Shown here one piece after another: positions 7,280 through 14,867 of a stretch of 33,853 bases of DNA. Below the pieces are notes generated by a model. That model did not search any database, had not been told where the DNA came from, and saw only the letters and a list, made by a program, of their open reading frames with translations. How positions within the stretch are numbered: the first letter of the stretch is position 1; each line of letters starts with the position of its first letter. A program made the position numbers and the translations under genes. Origin of the DNA: Phycisphaerales bacterium (lineage in GTDB: Bacteria; Planctomycetota; Phycisphaerae; Phycisphaerales; SM1A02); assembly GCA_020345805.1 (NCBI GenBank), contig CP070772.1:1932675-1966527 (forward strand), written 5' to 3'.

Positions 7280-7633
7280 TCAGCGGTCAGCGCCGCACTG
7301 GTGTGCCGCCGTCACGTATGCAATCACATCCTCCGTCTCGCTTTCGCTCAGACCGGTGCGATCGGCCATGCGGCGAACGATCCCGGGCCAGTCCGCCACC
7401 GGGTAGTCTCCGACCGGCTCGGGACTGTGACAGGCAGCGCAGCGGGTGACGTAGATATGCCGGCCGCGCCTGAGCGAATCAACGTCAGTGCCTTCGCGGG
7501 CCGCCAGGTCGACCATCTCCTCATTCACCGGCGGGGCGAGGTCCTCGGTGGTCGCACAGCTTGCGGCCCACAGCAGGCTGCCGGCGCCAAGGGCAGCCAA
7601 CACGGCAGATTTGACTATGCGCGGTGTTTCCAT
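7280..7633 (-). CDS. Small c-type cytochrome lipoprotein
   Basis: This 117-residue secreted protein has an N-terminal hydrophobic signal (about 8-25) ending in a lipobox-like AASC at C26, so it is probably membrane-anchored by lipid. One class I heme-binding motif CAACH is at 65-69, preceded by GRHIYVTR as in class I cytochromes c, and M89 (RRMADRTG) can serve as the distal ligand. The length fits a single cytochrome domain, which suggests electron transfer at the membrane or periplasm. It is 15 bp downstream of the beta-barrel gene on the same strand and is probably co-transcribed with it. The ATG at 7633 has a weak GGGG element about 8 nt upstream. The redox partner is unknown. Confidence 0.85.
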   Translation of the reverse strand: METPRIVKSAVLAALGAGSLLWAASCATTEDLAPPVNEEMVDLAAREGTDVDSLRRGRHIYVTRCAACHSPEPVGDYPVADWPGIVRRMADRTGLSESETEDVIAYVTAAHQCGADR

Positions 7634-7648
7634 CGACAGCCCCTGAGG

Positions 7649-8449
7649 TCAGAAGGTGAAACCGAAGATGAGTCGAAGCTGGAAGTCCGCCTCGCTGTCC
7701 TCATCCGTCACCTGGAACAGCGGCGTAAGCGTCACCCACCAGTCATCGGTGCGGAAAGATGCGTTCGGACCGAGGTAGAGAACGCTGTCGCCGGTGTCGG
7801 ACCAGTCGGGAACGGGAATCTCGTGCAGGACCTCGGCCCCCAGGGTGAACTTGGGCGAAACCTGGTAGCTCAGGCCGAAGGACTGGAAAAGCTCGCCCTT
7901 ATCCTCGCCGAAGTTGTCACCTTCCCACTCCGACTCAATGCCCGCGTTGTAAGCCCCGGTCCACTTGCCGATGTTCTTCTCCAGCAGGATCTTCCCCTCC
8001 AGCTCGAACAGCTCCGGCCCCAGCTTCAACTCGCCGTAAAGGGCCGATCCGAGGAAGTCCACCGTGGGGTCGGTCAGGTTGTAGATCAGCTCGACAGCGG
8101 TGCCGCGATACTCCACGCCGTCGCCGACCGATGATCCCCGCTGGGAACGCCAGTCCGCCAGGTACAGGCCGAGCTGCAGATTCTCGGTGAGGCCGATCTC
8201 CAGCTCGTGACGGATGTCGAACCGGTCGTACTCGCTGTCGGAACCCTTGTCGGTCTTCCAGGTGATCCACTGCTCGTACTCGATCTCACCAGGTGCCTCG
8301 GTGGTGGTCTGATAGACGTAGGTGAACTTACGCTCGGATGCTTCGGTCAACGTGGCGGTCGCGGTCAGGGCGATCAGGGCTGCGAGAGCAGCAGCGGCGG
8401 TGCTGGGAAGGTGGCTGAAGCTGGAACGTCGTGGTTCACCTTTGGACAT
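7649..8449 (-). CDS. Outer-membrane beta-barrel-like protein
   Basis: The 266-residue product starts MSKGEPRRSS, followed by a long Ala/Leu-rich signal peptide (about 14-40). The rest is alternating amphipathic strands with Gly/Asp/Asn turns: ERKFTYVYQTTTEAPGEIEY, ELEIGLTENLQLGLYLADW, LSYQVSPKFTLGAEVLHEI. It ends FQLRLIFGFTF, a terminal-Phe signal recognised by the BAM machinery. I do not recognise a functional family with certainty; it resembles domain-of-unknown-function barrels with a conserved ERxFTYxYQT start. The ATG at 8449 was chosen because the upstream extension to 8569 is Arg-rich and unlike a signal. It is followed after 15 bp by the heme lipoprotein gene, so the pair may act together at the envelope. 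Confidence 0.75.
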   Translation of the reverse strand: MSKGEPRRSSFSHLPSTAAAALAALIALTATATLTEASERKFTYVYQTTTEAPGEIEYEQWITWKTDKGSDSEYDRFDIRHELEIGLTENLQLGLYLADWRSQRGSSVGDGVEYRGTAVELIYNLTDPTVDFLGSALYGELKLGPELFELEGKILLEKNIGKWTGAYNAGIESEWEGDNFGEDKGELFQSFGLSYQVSPKFTLGAEVLHEIPVPDWSDTGDSVLYLGPNASFRTDDWWVTLTPLFQVTDEDSEADFQLRLIFGFTF

Positions 8450-8707
8450 GGAATCATCCCCGGCTCGATGTGAGAAGTGTTCGGCGGCCATCCCCGGTGG
8501 ACGGCCGGGCATATTATTGCGATTGCGTCTCGATTTCAAACGCCGGAGGCCCGGATACCACACCCCCACTTCCGGCCCGGGCCAGGCCGATCAGCCCCGG
8601 TCGGACCGCCGGCATGCGGGGGGGTTTCCCAGCCAACCTGTGCCTCAGGGCTCCCGATGCTCCGATGCCGGCGAGCCCCCCATGGAGGCCCGCTGACGGG
8701 CTTCGCA
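8450..8707. other. Intergenic region between methyltransferase and beta-barrel genes
   Basis: No gene seen. Just past the methyltransferase stop, GCCCG-ctga-CGGGC (8688-8701) can fold into a 5-bp hairpin, without a T-run. A promoter for the barrel gene must lie here or upstream but no clear hexamer pair is visible. Confidence 0.4.
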
Positions 8708-9490
8708 CTACTCCTGGGGCCGGAGGATGAAGAGGTAGTTCAGGCCCGTGTTCTCCAGTTCACGGGACAGGCGAACCTCCGGCCCGGGGATAAGGTCCTT
8801 GTGCGGGAAGACTCGATCGTCAAGGTCAAAGCCCGCCTCCGCCGTTATGCGAACCAGATCATCGCAGGTCCACATCCGCATGGTGAAACGGTGTGAAACC
8901 TCGGCAACCACCTTCTCGTCGCGCTTGCGCCAGAACGAGGCGTGATCGATGACGGTGCGGGCCGCCAAATCGCAATGCTCGCGTCGCCACCGGGCATGAA
9001 CCTCGCTGCCGTCCGGCTGGGGGAACGACCAGGTGTTCTCCGTGCCGGGCGGGTCGATCCACGGCCCGTCATGCCGGCAGGGATCGATCTCCACGACATA
9101 TGCACCAGTGGCGGCAAGATGGCGCTTCACGGATTCGAGATGGGAGATGACATCCGCTTCCGCCGTCAGATGGCATAGCGAATTGATCGGGCACCACGCC
9201 AGATCGAAGCCGTCCTCCGGCTTCTGCGGGATGTCAAACTGCCGGGCATCGGCTTTCAGAACGGTGATGCGTTCGCCTCGCGGCGCGCGGGCCAGCATCG
9301 GCCCGGCGAGGTCGAAGCCGACATAGCTGAGTCCGCGATCGGTAAACACCGGCCCGTAGCGTGCGTTGCCGCAGAACGGCTCGAGCACCGTTCGCGCCCC
9401 CGGAAAGTGAGCAAGCAACCAGTCAACTTCATCAACGAGCGGCCAGTCGAAGGCGGCACAATACAGCTCGGCTTCTTCGTAAATGTCCAT
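8708..9490 (-). CDS. Class I SAM-dependent methyltransferase
   Basis: This 260-residue protein has the Rossmann methyltransferase core. Motif I is VLEPFCGNARYG (about 35-46), an acidic residue closes the second strand at D60 (YVGFDLAGPML), an Asp follows in LKADARQFD, and motif IV-like AWCPINSLCHL comes next. The C-terminal half, with DGSEVHARWRREH and HRFTMRMW, resembles methyltransferases of small molecules rather than of RNA or DNA, but the substrate is unknown. The ATG at 9490 was chosen because AGGGGA lies 9 nt upstream; an in-frame GTG at 9547 would add 19 residues but has only a weak ribosome-binding site. It follows the sulfotransferase gene on the same strand after about 120 bp. Confidence 0.82.
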   Translation of the reverse strand: MDIYEEAELYCAAFDWPLVDEVDWLLAHFPGARTVLEPFCGNARYGPVFTDRGLSYVGFDLAGPMLARAPRGERITVLKADARQFDIPQKPEDGFDLAWCPINSLCHLTAEADVISHLESVKRHLAATGAYVVEIDPCRHDGPWIDPPGTENTWSFPQPDGSEVHARWRREHCDLAARTVIDHASFWRKRDEKVVAEVSHRFTMRMWTCDDLVRITAEAGFDLDDRVFPHKDLIPGPEVRLSRELENTGLNYLFILRPQE

Positions 9491-9613
9491 ATGACCCCAT
9501 CCCCTCTTGATCCGTTCCGTTACATCACGGTCCGTGATGCTATTCACCTCGCCGCCAGCCCCAAGCCAGGTGTCCTCCCCACCTTACATCGACTTCCAGC
9601 CTTGCGGCGCTCA

Positions 9614-11260
9614 TCACTGGTAGCCGAACGCGTCGACGTACCGCTGCAGGTGCTTCATCACCGGCTCGTAGTGCTTCTCGTAGTTGCGCCAGCGGTTTGT
9701 GGCCCGCGTGTAGATCTTCTCCGTCACCGCGGCGAAGCTCGGAGTGGAGACGTAGCGCTGCTTCGCCTTCTCGTGGAAGCTCAGGACGCGCTCATCCCAG
9801 TCAAGACCGAGCAGATCGAGGATTCTCCTTGCCTGACTCTCAAGATCCACCACCGAGTCCTCGTAGCGGATCTCGATGAACCTGATCGTGAGCATGTCGC
9901 GCAGATGCAGCCACAGGTCCATGACCTCGTCATAGAACCGGGCGGTGTTCTCCCAGGTGAGGAAGTTGATCATCGCGGTGTTCAGGCTGAAAAGCTGCAT
10001 GAAGCAACTGAGGCACACATCGCGCGGATCGCGCAGGGCGACGATCACCCTCGCCTCCGGGAAGAGAACGTTGATCAGGCCAATGTCGATGAGGTGAAGC
10101 GGGTTCTTGTCCACCAGGATCCCGTCGCGCACTTCCGGTCCCAGTATCTCTTCGGCTTCCCGCCAATAGCGATCGCGCAGCCGTCGGATCTGGTCCTCGT
10201 CGAGGCGCTTCAGGCGGGCGGGCACATCTTTCTCGTCGGGCATGAGGCCGGCCAGTTCATCCTTGACCGCCGCGATTATGCCCTGCTCATCTGACGTGAC
10301 CACCTCGGGATGGGCGGCCATGACCTGCTCGGTCATGGTGGTCCCGGAACGGGGGAAGCCGACGAGGAAGGAGGGAACGGGATGATCGTCAACAGCCTTG
10401 CGCCCGCTCCACTTCTCGAAGAGACCGGCGGTGAGCCCCTCCTTGTACTCATGGATCCGCCGGCTCCACACGCCGCGCACGATCCGCTTGGCAACCAACG
10501 TTTTCTTCTGCTCGGCCCCGCCCCTGACAAGGCAGTCGAAGGCGGCCTCGTAGTCACCGAGCTTGTCATGGACGGCCGCCATCTGCTTGAGCGCCAGGTA
10601 CCGTTGCTCGGGTCGCGTGGCTCGGTCGACCGTGCTTTGCAGTATTTCAAGCGCTTCCTGTCGCTCGCCGGTGCGCTCCAGCAGCCGGGCCAGGCCCAGG
10701 GTTGCTTCGAGGTTCTCGGGCGACGCCCGCATGGCCTTGCGGGCCGCGGCAATACCCCGCTCAATCTGGTTCCTCCGTTCATGGATCAGGGCCATGATGC
10801 GGTACGCCTCGGAATCGGATGCATCCAGGGCGATGGCCCGCTTGGCGCTGCGCATCGCCTCGTCCGGCTGGTTGTCATGGAAGAGCAGGTCGGCCAGGCT
10901 CGAGTGGTACAGCGCGACTTTCGGTCTTATCGCGATCGCCTGCCGATGCAGGCTAATGCCGTCTTCCAGGTCACCGATTTGGCCCTTGATCTGCCCCAGC
11001 CCGAGCAGGGCGTTCGCTTCCCGGGGGCGGTGTTGCAGTACCTGCTCGTAAAGTGGGCGGGCCCGATCAACCTGCCCCCGCTCGTGGAACGCTACGGCCT
11101 GCTGCATGATCGCGGCGTGATCAAACGGTGGGGCCGCGGTCGCCTGGCGCGGTCCTTGACCCTGCTGCTTCTTCAGGCAGCAGCTCTTGTACTTCTTTCC
11201 GCTACCGCAGGGACAGGGGTCGTTGCGCCCGACTTGTGATCCGCGGCCTGCCGTGGCCAT
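9614..11260 (-). CDS. SEC-C / TPR / sulfotransferase fusion protein
   Basis: This 548-residue protein has three parts. Residues 11-29 are a SEC-C zinc motif (GRNDPCPCGSGKKYKSCC), as at the SecA C-terminus. Residues about 50-245 are TPR-like helical repeats (for example ARPLYEQVLQHRPREANALLGLGQ). Residues about 295-545 are a PAPS-dependent sulfotransferase, with the 5'-phosphosulfate loop GFPRSGTT (301-308) and the 3'-phosphate motif VIVALRDPRDVCLSCF (about 403-418). TPR-sulfotransferases are known in bacteria, including tyrosylprotein-type enzymes; the N-terminal SEC-C is the unusual part. No signal peptide is seen, so it is probably cytoplasmic or recruited by SEC-C. AGGAG lies 7 nt before ATG 11260. 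The acceptor is unknown; the methyltransferase downstream may be related. Confidence 0.88.
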   Translation of the reverse strand: MATAGRGSQVGRNDPCPCGSGKKYKSCCLKKQQGQGPRQATAAPPFDHAAIMQQAVAFHERGQVDRARPLYEQVLQHRPREANALLGLGQIKGQIGDLEDGISLHRQAIAIRPKVALYHSSLADLLFHDNQPDEAMRSAKRAIALDASDSEAYRIMALIHERRNQIERGIAAARKAMRASPENLEATLGLARLLERTGERQEALEILQSTVDRATRPEQRYLALKQMAAVHDKLGDYEAAFDCLVRGGAEQKKTLVAKRIVRGVWSRRIHEYKEGLTAGLFEKWSGRKAVDDHPVPSFLVGFPRSGTTMTEQVMAAHPEVVTSDEQGIIAAVKDELAGLMPDEKDVPARLKRLDEDQIRRLRDRYWREAEEILGPEVRDGILVDKNPLHLIDIGLINVLFPEARVIVALRDPRDVCLSCFMQLFSLNTAMINFLTWENTARFYDEVMDLWLHLRDMLTIRFIEIRYEDSVVDLESQARRILDLLGLDWDERVLSFHEKAKQRYVSTPSFAAVTEKIYTRATNRWRNYEKHYEPVMKHLQRYVDAFGYQ

Positions 11261-11440
11261 CATTCCGCTCCTTTCTGACTTCGCCCCCAGCCGCATTCAG
11301 GGCAACCGGCAACGAAATCCCCTCGAAGACCGTGGGCGCATAAAGGGTAATGCCTCACGCCGATCTTCGCTGTGTTCGCGAAAGCCAGCGGGACCTGGCA
11401 TCCGCGGGGCCAGTCGGCCCGCAGCCGTTTTCTTCATCTG

Positions 11441-11473
11441 AAAAACCGCCTCCGAGGAGGTCCTCGGAGGCGG
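11441..11473 (-). terminator. Strong rho-independent terminator of pckG
   Basis: A perfect 13-bp inverted repeat (CCGCCTCCGAGGA / TCCTCGGAGGCGG, 2-nt centre) lies 38 bp after the pckG stop. On the minus strand it is followed directly by TTTTT (AAAAA at 11441-11445 on plus). It is one of the clearest terminators in the window. Confidence 0.92.
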
Positions 11474-11510
11474 AGGTGGTTGATCCTCTGTTGTGAACTG
11501 GCCGGGTGAA

Positions 11511-13499
11511 TCAGCTCGCCGTGGCAATGAGCTCGCTGGCCTCGATGAGCTGGTCGGGAGTCACGACGGGGCCGTACTTCTCCTTGAGAGCGGCCAGCCC
11601 CCTGCTCCACTCGTCATAGACTTCGAACAGCTTGCCGGGAAGGTTCTCTTCCTTGCCGAGGGCTTCGCGCTGCAGTTCGATGCGGTCCTGGATCTTGTCG
11701 ACATAGATCGAGAACTGCTTGTCGTAGAGGTCGCGTGGATAGTCCTTGTCGATGATTGAAGAGAAGAGCTCTCGCAGGTCGTCGTATAGGGGCAGATAGC
11801 CGACGGGCGTGTCGATGGCATCGACCTCGCCGTGTGCTCGCTTGGCCAGCCAGGTCAGCCAGACCGGCACATCCCGTTTCTCGCCGAGGAGCTGCGGGGA
11901 AGTGCCGCCGCGCGACGCGTCGGTCAGGAAGTAGTTGAGGCCCGCGAGAATCGGCCGACCGGCGTCGGTGAACTTCGGGCTGCCAAAGAACTCGAACTGC
12001 GAGCTCATGTAGTCGGACAGAGCGCCGGGAATGAACGGGGCGTTGGCCCACGGCTGCCGCTTCACGCCCGATGCGCCAACTTCGGTGGCGGTGGCCGCGG
12101 AGACAATGGAAGCTCCGATCACCACGCCGTGCTCGGGAGTCTTGCCCACCCAGACCGGAGGCATGGTGTCGCTGTCGCGGCCGGAATAGGTGATCACCTT
12201 GACCGTGGCCCCTTCGGGGGACTCGCCGGTTGCCGGGTCGTAGTTGTCGATCGCCTTGCAGCGCAGCGTGCAGCGGGCGTTGGGGTGGGAGATGGGGATT
12301 TCGTTCCCGTTGGCATCCTTCTTGCCCTTGAACCAGTCACCCTGGAAGTTGAAGCCCTTGTCGGGGTGCTTCTCGTTGTTGCCGGTCCAGTGCGGCACCT
12401 TCTTCTCGTCAATGAGGACGTTGGACCAGATGATCTCGGTCCCTTCTTCGCGCAGGCATTTCATCAGGTGCGGATCGCCCTCGCGGTTCACGTCCGCGAC
12501 GATCCCGAAGATCCCCTGCTCGGGGTTGATGGCCCGCATGGTGCCGTCGTCGGCAATCCACATCTGGGCGAGGTCGTCGCCGATGAAGTCGGTGCCGGCC
12601 ATGGCAGTGGTGGTCTTGCCGCATCCGCTGGGGGCGGCGCCGGCGAACCAGGTGGTGCGGCCGGAGTCCTCCTTCATGCCGGTGATGAACATGTGTTCGG
12701 AAAGCTGCTCGCCCTTGCCGTAGTAGGTGGCGAGGTCCACGGCGAAGCGGTGATTCCCCTTCTTGAGCAGAAGGGTATTGCCGGCGTAAGTGCAGAACAT
12801 GGCGAAGGTCGTGAGCCAGCTTCGATCCATGAAGACGCGGGCGTTCGGCAGGTCTTCGGGCCGGTTGAGACCCTCGGCATGGACGTTGGTCAGGAACAGG
12901 CCGGCCCGCTCCACCTGCTCGTCAAACCGGTCGTAGACGTGCCGGTAGAGAATGTCGCCTGAGTGCATGACGTATGTCGAGGAGGAGATCTCCAGGGCGG
13001 GCAGTGCCATCTTGGCCCCCGCGGGCCCTCGGCAGAAGAAGCCTACCATCATCGTCTTGCCCTTCATGATGCCCGTCATGTGCTCCCTGACGTAAGCCAG
13101 CGCATCATCACGAAGCATCTTCTTGGCAAGGACGCTCACCTTTTCGTCGGGATTGACGATGTAGAAGGTGCGATCGACGATGCGTCCCTGCTCCTCGGGA
13201 AGATCGTAGTGGATCGTGTGGTCCTTCATGGCAAGGGGCGATTCCTCACCCTTGTCTATGCTCATCTTCCGAACCTGTTTCATGTCCTCCGCGGAGCCGG
13301 TGGTGATGAACACGCGGTCCGGCTGGCAGAGCGCGATCGCGTTGGCGATCTTGAGCAGAGCCTCCTCGTTCTTGATCTTACCCAGCCTCGCCAGGTGTGT
13401 CTGATCCAGCTTGTCCTGGAAGAGTTTCTTCGCCTCGCCGATCGACTTGATGCCCCCAACCTCGGCGAGGATGTCGATACCCTTCTTCAGTTCCAGCAT
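11511..13499 (-). CDS. pckG: Phosphoenolpyruvate carboxykinase (GTP)
   Basis: This 662-residue PEPCK interconverts oxaloacetate plus GTP with phosphoenolpyruvate, CO2 and GDP, at the entry to gluconeogenesis. GTP-type features include FFCRGPAGAKMALPALEISSS for substrate binding (given here in pieces: FFCRGP, GAKMALP, EISSS), the kinase P-loop GAAPSGCGKTTTAMAG (about 286-301) with the reactive-loop Cys of GTP enzymes, FIGDDLAQMWIADDG for metal binding, and NFFxTDASRGG-like NYFLTDASRGG near the C-terminus. It is some 40-60 residues longer than typical enzymes, partly from a KGKKDANGNEIPI insertion, and the P-loop departs from the usual PSACGKTN, so it belongs to a divergent clade. AAAGGAG lies 6 nt before the ATG. 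It is monocistronic, with a long leader and strong terminator. Confidence 0.93.
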   Translation of the reverse strand: MLELKKGIDILAEVGGIKSIGEAKKLFQDKLDQTHLARLGKIKNEEALLKIANAIALCQPDRVFITTGSAEDMKQVRKMSIDKGEESPLAMKDHTIHYDLPEEQGRIVDRTFYIVNPDEKVSVLAKKMLRDDALAYVREHMTGIMKGKTMMVGFFCRGPAGAKMALPALEISSSTYVMHSGDILYRHVYDRFDEQVERAGLFLTNVHAEGLNRPEDLPNARVFMDRSWLTTFAMFCTYAGNTLLLKKGNHRFAVDLATYYGKGEQLSEHMFITGMKEDSGRTTWFAGAAPSGCGKTTTAMAGTDFIGDDLAQMWIADDGTMRAINPEQGIFGIVADVNREGDPHLMKCLREEGTEIIWSNVLIDEKKVPHWTGNNEKHPDKGFNFQGDWFKGKKDANGNEIPISHPNARCTLRCKAIDNYDPATGESPEGATVKVITYSGRDSDTMPPVWVGKTPEHGVVIGASIVSAATATEVGASGVKRQPWANAPFIPGALSDYMSSQFEFFGSPKFTDAGRPILAGLNYFLTDASRGGTSPQLLGEKRDVPVWLTWLAKRAHGEVDAIDTPVGYLPLYDDLRELFSSIIDKDYPRDLYDKQFSIYVDKIQDRIELQREALGKEENLPGKLFEVYDEWSRGLAALKEKYGPVVTPDQLIEASELIATAS

Positions 13500-13690
13500 T
13501 ACTGTCTCCTTTAGCTTTGCCTTTGTCTTCGCAGGTCAGTAAGGGTCTGTGCTCTTACTCACGAGACTTCACCCCCGGCGATCTGACTAGAGAGGAGCGC
13601 GCAGACTTGACGTGCCGTCTGTCGAAACCGGGCCCTTCCCCGACCACCGGTGATTGAGGGGCACACCACGCAAACATTGAGGCGATTATA
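13500..13690 (-). promoter_or_regulatory. pckG leader with -10 box TATAAT
   Basis: A consensus TATAAT on the minus strand (13690-13685) would give an untranslated leader of about 180 nt ending in AAAGGAG and the pckG ATG. No matching -35 box is seen. The leader contains a perfect 6-bp inverted repeat AGTAAG / CTTACT around 10 nt (near 13538-13560). I do not recognise any known riboswitch. Confidence 0.45.
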
Positions 13691-13748
13691 CCCCCGGATC
13701 CTGCACTGAGGCGGAGGGATCGGTCATTCCGGCCGAAGCGCTCCGTCG

Positions 13749-13775
13749 TTGACTCGGGCAGCGGTGGCCTATACT
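13749..13775 (+). promoter_or_regulatory. Promoter of tRNA-His
   Basis: TTGACT (13749-13754), 15-nt spacer, TATACT (13770-13775). The predicted transcription start is about 20 nt before the mature tRNA. The spacer is short, as in the minus-strand promoter at 6280-6306. Confidence 0.7.
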
Positions 13776-13804
13776 CTTCAGGCTCGTCAAAAGCCCGGAT
13801 TTGT

Positions 13805-13879
13805 GGCGGCTGTAGCTCAGCTGGTTAGAGCACCTGGTTGTGGTCCAGGGGGTCGAGGGTTCGAGTCCCTTCAGCCGCC
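13805..13879 (+). tRNA. tRNA-His (GTG)
   Basis: A complete cloverleaf: acceptor GCGGCTG with CAGCCGC, D stem GCTC/GAGC, anticodon stem CCTGG/CCAGG around loop TTGTGGT (anticodon GTG), and T arm GAGGG-TTCGAGT-CCCTT. The extra 5' G typical of histidine tRNAs is encoded at 13805 opposite discriminator C73. The 3' CCA is not encoded. TTTTT follows at once and probably ends transcription together with the preceding stem. Confidence 0.96.
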
Positions 13880-13921
13880 CTTTTTGCATGCGCCTTCGGT
13901 GATGGAGCCGTGCGATGGCGC

Positions 13922-13968
13922 GGGTCGGGGCGACCCCAGAAGGATTGGCGAACGCGTACGTTAGCCAA
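13922..13968. repeat. Two adjacent hairpin-forming inverted repeats
   Basis: GGGTCG-ggg-CGACCC is followed by TTGGCGAACG-cgta-CGTTAGCCAA (13945-13968, one mismatch in ten pairs). They lie between tRNA-His and the decayed membrane-protein gene. No T-run follows on either strand, so they are not typical intrinsic terminators. Confidence 0.5.
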
Positions 13969-13993
13969 CCCATTGCCGGGGCGGGCAGGGGAG

Positions 13994-14855
13994 TCAATTC
14001 CATAAATACCCGCATTCAGTACATTTATCGCCCGATGTGGGGCCCTTGGCGTAACCGCAGTTGAGCCAGCGGGTATCCCCCCAGAACCGGCGGCGCCGGC
14101 TTGTGATCGCCAACACAATCCCCAGACCCGCCAGCCACTGGAACGCCCTCACTGAGCAACACAAGGCCACAGACGTGCCTGTCGCGCAGTAGCAGTCGGT
14201 CCGGCTACGGACCATCACGTCGTTGGGTAAGGTGATCAGGACCTCAAGGATCGTCCCGCCCAGTAAAGCCAGGATAAGGCGATCGTGCAATCGTCTGGGA
14301 TCGCCGCGGCGGGTGAAGATGGCGAGAATCACTGCCCATATCAACCAGCCGACCACCACCTGGGCCCAGAAGATCGAGAACCTCGCCCACTCCTCATGGT
14401 TGGCCCAAGGCTGATCGTGAACCCACTCAAACGGCCACAAATGGGCATCTTCCCACAATTGCAAAAGCTCCCCGAAGGATTAGAACAGACCCGTGGTGAG
14501 CACTCCCCCAAGAGGGCCGCACCGACAATCGTCAGCCAGAGCGGGCGCCTTCCGCCGCCCGGTTGCCCTCTTTGCGGGCGCATGCCAAACGCGGGGAGAA
14601 CGAATGCTATCTGAATCGCGGCCAACAGCATCGCCGGCATCGGGACTGCCCCCCAGCCGTAGGCTCCGCCGAGCATCTCTCTCTTCCGGAACGAAGGACC
14701 CACCATATCCGCGAGGAAGGACGAGTCGAGGTCCGACGGATCCACAAGAAGGATCGCCGCGGTTATCCCGCCAGTGATCATCAGCCAGAGGTAGGCGGGC
14801 AGAAAGACCAGCAGCAGGATGATCAGCCGGCATCGTCGCGTGGCGACAATCGTTA
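13994..14855 (-). pseudogene. Frame-disrupted membrane protein gene with C-terminal zinc-ribbon tail
   Basis: Two overlapping minus-strand frames look like parts of one protein. The upstream part (about 14855-14500) encodes hydrophobic segments such as RLIILLLVFLPAYLWLMITG and PAMLLAAIQIAFVLPAF. The downstream part (14479-13994) continues with LWEDAHLWPFEW, VVVGWLIWAVILAIF, LILALLGGTILEVLI and a Cys-rich end LNCGYAKGP...CTECGYLW, a two-CxxC-like ribbon style common in Phycisphaerae membrane proteins. They are joined either by a +1 change at the C4 run (14470-14473) or by a shift at the C5 run (14505-14509) plus read-through of the stop at 14480-14482. No ATG begins the first frame. Either a pseudogene or an assembly indel. 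Confidence 0.6.
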
Positions 14856-14859
14856 TACA
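14854..14859 (+). promoter_or_regulatory. -10-like box TATACA 8 nt upstream of nitrilase GTG
   Basis: TATACA, CTGGGATC, GTG. There is no ribosome-binding site before the GTG start, consistent with a leaderless message. It lies in the short divergent gap with the decayed membrane gene. Confidence 0.35.
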
Positions 14860-14867
14860 CTGGGATC

